Assembly (NCBI GenBank): GCA_032622095.1
Contig: CP136066.1
Location: 227,918,961 to 227,982,960 of the forward strand
From: Siphonodentalium dalli
Lineage: Eukaryota > Mollusca > Scaphopoda > Gadilida > Siphonodentaliidae
DNA length: 64,000 bases
Reading direction: 5' to 3'
Position numbers and translations under genes: made by a program. The notes under the pieces were generated by a model. The model saw nothing but the letters and a program-made list of their open reading frames with translations, was not told the DNA's origin and ran no database searches. Below, piece after piece: positions 39,501 through 51,500 of this stretch (the first letter of the stretch is position 1; each line of letters opens with the position of its first letter).

Positions 39501-42500
39501 AAATTGAATTTTCCAAGTCGAAAAATCGTCGGGCCGAACCCAAATTTGAACTTGACCTGTATCTAGGTATGACTGAGCCACATATACCAAGTTTAGTTGT
39601 GATAAAATAAACCAAACTCAAGTTATCATCCGGAAACAATAATGTTGACGTACAGACAGGTCGACGGGTTTTACTTCAATGCATTTGTTCTGGGACATAT
39701 AATGCTCGTAGAAAGGTAATTCAGCTATTTATCAACCTATTTTAATACTGGGAAAAATTTTAAAGCAGATATTACTAGGTGTATTTTAAAGCAGATATTA
39801 CTAGGTGTATTTTAAAGCAGATATTACTAGGTGTATTTTAAAGCAGATATTACTAGGTGTATTTTGGAGCGCACACCGTCATGTGGCTTTAAATTGAACT
39901 TACCGGTAGCTGATGAAGTGTGATCATGAATCTTAGACTTGAAATCTGTGGGGAAAGTCACTAAAAGAAAAGAAAGTGTTTCATATGATATCTACTTTTA
40001 TTACACGCTTGTTCCTAGAAGTATAGTGTTATTGCTGTTCCATATTTACAAATCCGTATGGAACGTACGTTCCATATGCATCTCGTTGACGTAAAATGAC
40101 GTTCGCCTCAACCATGAAACTGAAACTATTTAAATAAAAGAATCATCACACATGACAAACACGCCCTGTACATGTATGTGCATAAATAAACCTTATCATC
40201 CTGTATTTTTAATGCACGGATTCTACGACGCGAAGCGTGTAATAAACACAGAACGACACGATGTGAAAATGGGTTTGTCAATACCGCACTCTTGCCGTCA
40301 CGGAAGGATAAAACTCGAGGCGCAAGCATCTCTCGTTTCATCCTTCCGTGACAGCACTCGTGCCATATCGACCAACCCATTTACACATCGTGTCGTTCTG
40401 TGTATGTATTATATGACTCATTATTTTCACTTAATACAACGATTGTTTGGCGATTGTTTTCAGATAAATCGAATCAGGATAGTATCATGATCTGATTGTA
40501 TATCATGAGTGTCTTAATCAGAACGAGGCTCTGGAACTCCCACAAAACATGTTGTTGATAAAAAATATAGTTTCCATATATTTAATAGTAAATAATTGCA
40601 GATTTCTCATAAATTATCACACTTAATTGACTCTTTAACTACAGCAGAATTATGGGTAACTTTTCAGGATTTAGTCAGAAATATGGCTTGTTGCCATTCA
40701 TCGGAAAGTTCTCGGGGAGAGCTTTCCAATGAATGGCAACAAGCCATATTTCCGACTAAATCCTGAAAAGTTACCCATAATTCTGCTGTAGTTAAAATAG
40801 TGAAGTGATCCGAGTCTCGTTGAGGTGAGATCCTGGATCAGACTCGCTGCATGTGATAGCTCGTCTGATCCGGGATCTCACATTCTCAACTCGTTGTGAT
40901 ACGGAGACTCATATCACTTCACTGTAGTGATAATCTCTATGTATACCAGATTTCAGGAGATACCGGTATATACCATAAATCATTTCAGGGCTGAATATGG
41001 CATTTTGTTGTGTTAGTAATACGGTTAACACCCTAACGGGAATGTAGTGTAAGTAGCTATCAAATATAGTGAATGTCAATCAACCCACCACAAGCACAAA
41101 TTATAGGCTCAGACAAGCCTGGATGGTGTGTCTGTCATTTGCAGAATGAGGTCCCAGAGGGGGAATTTAGTGATGCTATTGTGCAGTTGGCTAGCATCAC
41201 CAAATTCACCCTCTGGGGACCTCATTCTGCTTAGGCCTCATCTTCTGGGAATTATCTATAGTATCAAATTAACATTGTTTTTAGTTACTTTTTCCCTTCT
41301 GGGAAGTTTCTAAATCCCCTAATTTGCAGAAGATAAAATGCATATTTGGGGTGACTAATGGGTGAACATCACCAACTTCAATTTGGGAACTTCAGTTTGA
41401 TCCTTGTCTGCCATAGCAGTTGAGGCCTAAGCAGAATGAGGTTTCCAGAGGGTGAATTTGGTGATGCCAGCCCACTTAGCGGGATAGCGTCACAAAATTC
41501 ATGTACCATAAATAGGAACAAGTCATTTTGAGGTCATTCGGCCAAAAAACATGGCTGCCAGTGGCCATCTTGGATTTCAAAATTTGCAACAAAATACAAC
41601 ACAATAACTGCATGGAGTCAGTTTAGCAGTTAGAATTACATTATTTCTCTTATTCTAAGGTGTTTTAAGCCAAACTCATTGCAAAAAAAAACTTGCAGGA
41701 AAAAAATTTGAGTTGCGGAAAAAATTGTTTGTTGGTCCCATGGACCACCCACCCCGGCATACGTGCCCGGAAAAATGTTTATCCACCCCTGTTTTTGGCA
41801 AGAGGGATGACTCCCCGGACAAGTGCAAATTTTAGCACCTGTGAATTTTAAATTGGGAGTCTCCTGGGAAGGAGTTTCACTTTGAAATCAAGTCTGGAAA
41901 TAGTGTGTCTTGACATTTGCAGAATGAGGTCCCCAGAGGGTGAACTATTTGAAGGTATATTTAGAACCTTTCTCATCTCAGTTAAATTATGGACATGTGA
42001 AAGTGTAACTGGACATGGGTCTATCCCACAATGAAATTTTGTTTGAGCAACACCCAACTAAACATTATATTACGGGCGCAATTACACCCGTCTTCTGAAT
42101 TGCAAGAGCAAATAAGTGCTCTCGCTGTGTTTTCCTCATGGGAAGGACTGGTGAAATAAAATGGACACAAACACTACCCTCGTCCAATATTCCCCTGAAT
42201 GAAGGATGAGAAATAATGGTTTTATTAAATACTAACCTCGTCCAATATTCCCCTGAATGAAGAATGAGAAATAATGGTTTATTAAATACTAACCTCGTCC
42301 AATATTCCCCTGAATGAAGAATGAGAAATAATGGTTTTCACAATCTGAAATAAAGAAATAATCAAGGTGTAAATACTACAAATGACACGAGGTACATGTA
42401 TTCAACAGAATCCCAGCCATTGAATACATATTACTGTATACCTATAGTGGAAACGTCGAATACAAGCCGGAACTATTCTTGTTGACATTGCCGCCAAGAG

Positions 42501-45500
42501 ACATAAATTACAGAAAAGATAGCTTTAGTATCAAGGAATGTCACACAGGGACCAGCCTAGACCTGATTTTCAGGGCGAAGTGACTTCTCCCTGTCACAAA
42601 AATAAGGCGAAGTGGGCATTCGATAGGGCGAAGTTGGCTTTACAAAATTGAAATCGACCAGTGCAGTAGTCGTCAATATAACGAAAATAGGAGATATGTA
42701 ATATCTCAATTAAAATGATGAAACAATGGTTCAAATATAGAATAATTATGTTCAAATCATTACTCTAATAACAATGAATAATATCCAAATATAATTGTGA
42801 GAGAATGGTAGCATTTTATATAATAATTTTTTTTGGAAAACGGCATTTTTACAACCGCTTATGAATACAAAAAACAAAATAAATTTAAAAATGCTTATGA
42901 ATACTAACAAAATACTAAACGAAACGAAATCTTAAATATTCTCACTCATTAAAAGTGCCTAAGTTGGGTACAGTTATTAATTAACATGTTACACAAATTA
43001 ATTTGATTTCAAAGTTGTCTGGCCTTTACAAACTTGAACAAAGGGGGTCATAAACTGACACATGGCAAGGTGTATGAGTTGTAATCTTTAGGTGTGATAA
43101 TCTCAAAATCACAAGTCACTGTAGACACCTTACGATGTATTCACGGCTGTCTGCAATCAACTCTCAGGTGTGAATATGTTCCCAAATCGGATTAATACAG
43201 ATGTTAATACGAATTATGTTGTGTTATAAGACACTGTCTAACTTTCAATGGATAACTGGGTTCAATCAATGTTGGCACTAAATTAGGATGAATATTTTGC
43301 CGATTTTCGTCGGTCAACTTCGGAAATTTCAAGGCGACTTAAACTTCGCCCGGCTGCAAAATTAGGGCGAAGTGAGCAAGAATAGGGAGACTTCTTCGCC
43401 CACGTCGCCCTCTCGGCTGGTCCCTGATGTCACATTCATGGATTTAAATTTATCTGATACAAGGGTGTAGAATAAAAACAGAGCACAACTTGCATCATAA
43501 ATTCATAATCTTGAATCTTTTATCGAACTTGTTGCGGATGTCGCAGTTACTTTTGCGAAATATATCATTGTGCCATCCGCAACTCATTTGATAAAAGATT
43601 CTTGATTAAGAGGCGTGTTGTGCTTATATGTGCAATGATCATGTTTTTAATATTTAACTAGCACCAGGTGATGCATGTGTGTCTCGTGAAGCCATGAACC
43701 CCATTTTACTTCCGTCAAGATGTCGACTGTTTTATTTATATTTGTGAAATATCAGGCCTGCAGGTTTCAAAATTATGTGTAACCTATTTTTCGGTCGCCA
43801 GGTTTGTGCTTAGGTAACCCATACCATATTTTAATACCAGGAGAATTACACAAACTGTTATAAATCACTACAACTGGTATTATTACAGTTAGGCAACTTA
43901 TTGAACTACCGCAAGCCTTGAAATAGGGTGTCTGTCATTTGCAGAATGAGGTCCCCAGAGGGTGAATTTAGTGATGCTACCCCACATAGCGGGGCTAGCA
44001 TCACCAAATTCACCCTCTGGGGACCTCATTCTGCTGAGGTGTAAGCAGAATGAGGTCCCCAGAGGGTCAATTTGGTGATGCTAGCCCACTATGCGGGGTA
44101 GCATCACTAAATTCACCCTCTGGGGACCTCATTCTGCAAATGACAGACACCCTATTTCAAAGCTTGAACTACCGTAATAAATTTGAATGTCTCATTTTGG
44201 GACTTGATTGAGCAAAAATTAAGGTGAGAACTAGTTATCGCGAGACCTGCATTTATAAAACTTTGGCATGACCTGTTTTCGTTCGTGGCATTTTTAATTT
44301 TATATAACCTCCAGGCGAACTGAACAGTCATTCGCCTCAAATTTGCAGGCCTGAAATATGGTATAGTTAATGTTATTATTACCCCATTGACTGACAGTTT
44401 TAGGACGTGTGAACCTTTAAAGTGATGTGAAACACTCTGGTGATCAAATAGAAATGGAGAATAATCTTGCTCAATGTTGTTATTTCTACGAATATTAATC
44501 CAAATTGACAACACACATTTCCATTCTTATATATTTAATTAAATGCAATGACTCTCAATGTCAAAATAATTTGTGTGAGTTTATCGCCGATAGTTGCATC
44601 TCGAATCCTGATGTAAATATATAAAATTGAGTTCAGACAATGTTTTCAAGGGAGTCTTTGAAATTTTCAGCAATGTTAGCAGAATTATACACTCCCCGGC
44701 GCCTTTGTATTAACTTATCAGTTTCATGAACTCGAACAAGTCAATAATATGTATTTAACTATATTTTAATGAATTCTCTCGATGCCAAGTTGGAATCACG
44801 TAATTATTTAGAGTATTTGGTATATATGCTGATTGTCAAATTCAAATTCTTTATCGGATATAACCATATTCTAGCGTAATCCAAGAATAAAATAAAAATA
44901 CATAAATAAATAACATCTTACATATAATCATTAATAAATTAAGACATTGATTGACTTTAAATATGCTGACATTTAGTTGCTGCCTATCAGACCTGTTACC
45001 CTCAAAAAATATTTTCCGGGAGATTGGTCACGATTTTCCGAGATATTGGGGTCACCATCCGGGAGATTTTAAATAATTAGATTCCTTTTGCATTTTTTTA
45101 ATTTCAATAAAGATAAACAAAATTAAACAAAATTTCTTATCATCTATCACACAGAAACATGCAAGTTTGATATCAAATTAACAAAGTATTCTTCAGAAAA
45201 ACAGTTACTGTGCAGTTATACCTTTTATTGTCTCATTTATAGAGAACACTGTAGGCCACGTATCAATAACCGTAAACTACTTTCGGTTTCATTTAGATCT
45301 CACGAGATTTCAACTGTCATGTTAAAAAGTACAATTCAGGAACGGACTTGTAAAGTTTAAAATCTAGAACATATGTTTCTTTTGAATTTTATCATACCAT
45401 TTCAAGAGACCACGAGTCCTTAAACTTTTAATCGTATCGTCGGCGTTTTGTCGGTCTTTCCACAGAATCAGACATTTCAAAAATATAATGTATGGTTGCC

Positions 45501-48500
45501 AATACTGAGACATATATAAATGACCATATACAGGGAGCAAATTACTTTTGAAATTTTGATTAGCATATTATAACCTCACATTGACATGATTAGATAGCAT
45601 TGTTCAAAAAGCATAAAAAATTCATTCCAAAATGCATAGCTATTATCCAAATTTGGGTAGCATATTGCAATGCGATACCAGTTAATTTGCTCCCTGACCA
45701 TATATAGGGGTCATGCATAAAGCTCGTTTGTAATCCAATATGAAAACAATCTGGCATAGTTAATATAAGTTATATAACGTGAGGTTGCTCATCTCATTCC
45801 TCCTTTGTTTATTAAAACATGTGGGTGACAAACCATTTATTGCCAGACTAATTACCCGCGGCACATTGGCAGCTACTCCAAGCTATCGTGGTATTATTGC
45901 ATAACAGCAATGTCTGCACCGGACGCAAAACAATCTCACCTAGGTAGTCTCGCATATTCTCGCTTACCGCGTTATAGTACAACGAAAACGAAAGTAACAT
46001 TAAATTATTTTTTTGTTTGAGAAGATTGTTTCAGAAACATCATTTTTTGGTCTAGTATATCTACCTGTTTCAATATGTCACCCATGGGCACTAATCCTCA
46101 ATTTAGTTAATTGTTTTCGATTCGCCTTTGGGATGTTATATGTGAAATAGTCTTGGAGTTTGGCGATTCCATAAATTTTGCTGTAAAATCATAGTTTACC
46201 TTCATTGAGATTTAGCATTCTTTTATAGTCATTTTCAACTTTTAAGTTATATGTAGCTGTTATTAAGTTTTTTAGTTCCTATCCATTCATATTTGTGAGT
46301 TTTTGGCCCACAAATTTCTCTATTTGAGTCAATGAATTAGCCCATGACATTTTTGGCCTGATTTTCCTTATTAGGTTATCTTCATTGAATGCCGAGATTA
46401 ATAAAGATTATAAAGAATTATAGAAGGGGCCAGTTCAACTCCAGTGGAATAATAGAAACAATATATGGAGTTAATGTTAAAGGGGTACTGTACACTAATT
46501 CTGGTCATTTATGGGACCATCTCCTTTTATACTCAACAGAATATATGCAACAAATGAATGAATTTGAGCCATGGATGAATCAAGTCATAAATTCATTTTC
46601 ATTATAATTACCATGTTGGGCCAAAATTAATAAATTGTTTGTTTGTCCACACCCCTACCCAAAAATTTTCAGGTGGGTAGGTAGGTAGGGATTTTTTTTT
46701 TTTTGCAAGGTGGAATGGCATATTAAGGGTCCCCTCCATGGTGCAGGCCGAGGGTATTAAATTATTTAATATTAATAAATAGTCGGGGATTAATTTGATA
46801 ACAAATTAAAAATTTAATAGTTGGAAAAAGAACAATAAATAATTATGCTGTTCAGTCACAGTTGCTGGAGTTTCTGACCGAAAATGAGCTTCTCAGGCAA
46901 CATACCACTAGTAGGCACTACTAAAAAAAAAACTAAAATTTTTTTATTATTATATTTTTTTTTTTAAATTTAAAAAAATAAAATAAAAATCTCAATCTCA
47001 ATAAAAGAATTTCCAGTCGGCCGTTAAAATCGAGTCGGTCGGGGCGAGGACAAACAAATACCTTTTTAATTATGGCCCTGTTTGCATCGTTCATAGAGCC
47101 CATGATTGTATTTTGCACTAATCCTTGGCTCAAGTTCAATCATACTAGTATGTTTCATATATTGTGTTGAGTATAAAAGGAAATGGTCCCATAAATGGCC
47201 CCATTTAACTATGAGTGTCCCAAATGTCTCACCTTCAGGCGTCTTGCTGTCAACATGGTTTGAAACATCTTGCCTGAAATTAATTAAGAATTATAGTTAG
47301 GCCAAAAAATAATAATACCTGAGTTTAGGGTTACATGGTCTAAATTAATTAGGGTAAGTAGGTAGGGAATTTTTTTATTCTGAATTCCATTGGATCATTA
47401 CAATTTAATCTAGAAAGCTTCACAATTCAGATAAAATTGAATGGTTCAAAATTAAATATTGTTATCTTGAATTAGTCAGAACATTATCCAGACTAATAAA
47501 ACTTCTAAACGTTTTTGTAGGAGAGGTTTGAAAATGGGTAAGAAACCTTTCGATGCCCTTCCCACTGAATTTTTTTTTTTTTATCTGGGTCTACAGTCCA
47601 ATAAAAAGTTTTGGGTAGGCACCTTTTTCTAGGATAGGTAGGGAAACTCTGAACACAGGTAGGGCTGGACGATATTAACGAAAATAAAAACCGTGATTTT
47701 TGGAAATTTAAACCGCGGTTAACGTTATAATCACGTTTTTTTTTTAAACAGATACTGGAAACTGAAAACAATTTGTCTCTATTCGATAGAAACACATCAT
47801 TGGCATTAATTTTTACAAGTTAACGTCGGGAATAATTGACAAATTTGGGTTTAAATCGGTAAGTAGTAAAACCATTATCTCGTCTATTCAATCTATTGCA
47901 AAACTAAAACCGTTCCATACTACCGGTATATAGTATCCTTTTCTAACTCGGTATGTTCTACTATGGTATGTTGAGTAAATATATATGTTATTCCCGATGA
48001 CACTCGAGTCGCTTGATAAATGGAAATGTGGTTTACTGACAAGACAAATTTGATAATGAGGGTCAGCCTTTCAGCGAAGTTCAAACTCACGTAGTACATA
48101 ATCTTTAGAATTCGGTCAAGCATGGGCACCATGTATTTTTGGGCGGGTTTGAAGCTCTAATTCAATTAATTTGTTTTAACCCGGAATCGCAGTGAATGAT
48201 TTCTTCTCGACGATAAGAGGGTAGCAAATTGGCCCATTGATTTATAATGATTAATATGATTGACGTAGGGTTGGGCGGTATTGACGTTTTTAAAAACTGT
48301 GATTTTTCCAAAATAACACCGCGATATACGGTTTTATTGAATATTATTTTACTATTGAAAATTACCACGTAAAATCAAATTTTAAATGAGAGATATAACA
48401 CTCCGGGTTTTCGTTATAAGGGATGTAAAGTTGTACACACTATCGCCAGGCAGTAAATTATACCCTATTCTCTCAATAGCATGTGCCCATTCTATAAAGT

Positions 48501-51500
48501 TCCTGCCTTCTGGAATACGAAACAACATTGAGTGAATTACAGGCGCAAGTTATCCTGATTACTCCATTGTTTACATATCAGCATGCGATGCACATTTACG
48601 TTATGTCATAGCTAAGCACGTGCTCATAGGTTGACAGAGGACCTAGTAGAATTGGGCCAAGAAGGTTCAGTCTGGGCTGTGTGCAGTTTATCATACACAA
48701 TGAATTACGGAACATTTTTAATTAACTTTTGAACACAGGAAAGATAATCATAATTAATCATTGAATAGTATTGCAGTTCGTGAGTTTAGGTGTCCAAATT
48801 CTTGGCAAGGAACACCAACACGTCAACTCTAGAAGGATTGAGACATGTTCGTTCCCTGAGTCAAGTTTTAAGATATAATTGAACGACAAATACTGCCGAG
48901 TCGTGAGTCGGAAAGTTTGGACGAAGTATCGCTCGTGACGTTACACCGCTACCAGGTTGGATTCGGAAGAAGATACTTCATCGCTCTACTTCAGCCCAAA
49001 ATACAACCATTGCGTCATTGGTTACAATAAAAGACAATGGAGACTTAAATTGGGAGCGACCGATAAAGGCTGCTTTCAATCAGCGGTCCTCTAAAGTAAT
49101 TTTAAACCGTCTTTTGAGGTGATAAAATTGCGGTTGCGATATATTGAATTTTTATTTTACACACGGTTTCAATACGGTTTTTCTTTTCCAAACCGACTAT
49201 AGTCAATATATTGAAATATCGCCCAGCCCTAGATTGACGGTGCATCCGTGGATCATTGTGTTGAAGGAAGAGGCGTGGCATAACTGACAATCGATCTATC
49301 ACCTGATCAGTCATCGATTCATTTTGATGCATTCTCTTGTAATTAATATTACGCAGGGAAGTTGGTTGGTTTGTGTAATATTGTGAGCGAAAGGGGGGCG
49401 TATTATGGGTTCCCTTCCCTACATGTAATTTCGTCAGTCATTCTGAACGTTGTTTAATATGATTGAATATTGAAAAAATCAGGACACAGGAATTAGTATT
49501 GAACGATGATTCTGTACTGCATGAACTGTGTTCTCAATTCTCAATCAACACACAAAATTACTTGATTCAAGCCCAATGCTCCCTGAGCCTCCTTCCCGAT
49601 TTAACCCTGTTTTCTATTCTGTGTGCTTTGATTGCACACGTGGATGTTACGCTGGGATTTAAAAACTTAATTAACTCGATTTAGACTCGAATTAAATTAC
49701 AAGTATTTCTTTGTACACGTTTATGGTGGACTGGCACCCACTGATTGACGACGATATTACGATTATTTTAGTTTAGACGATATTACTGACGATATTGAAA
49801 TTTTAACCGGGTATTGTCGATTAATCGGGAAACCGCCCAGCACTAAACACATGTATTTATTTTTGGGTCTTAAGAAGTTAAGAATATTATAATTATATAA
49901 TTGAACTCTTTATCATAGTCTTCCACAATGAAGCCTGGAGGCTGGAAGTCGTGTGTCTGACATTCACAGAATGAACAGTGGGCTAGCATCACCAAATTCA
50001 ACCAATAAAATTGGGGAGGGGAGAAGGATTTTTTAAATTTATTTTTTATTCACCAAAAATGGAGCAAAAAAAGTTCCTCTCTACATGTATACACATAAAT
50101 GCATACATTGTATTTATAATTACACATGTCAGTAAATTTAATGTCCAATTTTCAGTCTGGAATGTATCGCGATATGTATCGTATCGTTGCAAAAAATCGT
50201 GATACGTATCGAATCGTGAGGTGACAGATGTGTGCATATCGTTGCAGCCCTAGTGCTATTTGGAATCCAAAGATAACTTATGAATTTATTTTAATAGACT
50301 AATGACCACTGAAGACACTCACCAGTTTCCAAAGCCATACTGTTCAACAGCATCCAGCAACATTGTCTCCTCTGCCAAACTCCATGGAATCTCTGTCTCG
50401 AACACTGTGGGGCCTATCTCATGCTGAAGAAAAAATGTTTAGTGTCAATAACACTGAAGCTCAAACACTGTGGGTCTTATCTCATGCTGAAGAAAAAATG
50501 TTTAGTGTCAATAACACTGAAGCTCAACAACTGTTGGTCTGACCATATCATTGGCGGTTATCATTAATGAGTAATTAATATTTTTTCGCACAAAATTCCT
50601 TTGTATAATATATTCTATTATTTTACTCTGAAGAAATAAGTTTGTTTTAGAAATATTAGTTCGAAATCCGATCTAGGCAAACAAAACTTCTTATTTTTTG
50701 CACTGTGCTTTACAGCCCATTCTGAGAGATTGAAATTTTCTTTATTTTTTTTAAAAGATTAACAAATTTTAAAACCATGGGAAATAAACTTCAGGGTAGG
50801 GAGCTTAACATAAGATAGGTACTAGTACGGAAACCCAAACCAGAAATAAATATTCTTTGACCTACATGTAAGAGATACATGTCTGGAATTTCACTTAGAG
50901 TAAGTTAGACGCAACTAGAGGTGTGACTGTCCCAATGGGACTAAGGATACCCCCATGTTTTTGAAACACTAAGATGTTTCACATGTCAGTAAACATTAAG
51001 TTAAAATAATAAAATAACAGATTCCAATTGCAGGTGCACAATTATTAACTAAACATCATCTTCACCACAAATAATTGGTAAAAACAAATATTACTGAGAA
51101 AAATGAAAATATCCTATAAAGTCAAGAAGACCAACAACTTCGCCAAAATAAGTCTGACCAACATTAAAATAGCAGGTGCACAGGTACCCATGGTGGTTGA
51201 TGTTTGTGCAAAGTTGAACAAAAAGATTCATAAACAACTGAGAAAAACTCCGGACAAAATTGTGTCAATGATTGAAAATATTCAAAAAAAGTCAAGAAGG
51301 CCATGCAATACCGTACTCTGCGAAATTATATCTGACCAATATTAAAATCGAAGTTCCCATGATGGTTGATGTCTGTGCCAAGCTTGACGGAAAACAATAA
51401 AAAAAAAATGACTGAGAAAAACTCCGGACAAATTTGTGTCCACAGACGAACGGATTCCAGTATTCCAAGCTGATTTTGTTTTCTTCAGAATAACTTCAAA

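Noticed and set aside
44152-44514. 120-codon minus ORF
   Set aside because: Overlaps a family B end and a family E MITE; no splice or homology support.
50466-50500. An alternative exon 3 start
   Set aside because: It is a decoy copy that runs into intron-derived stop codons; the frame and homology support 50423.
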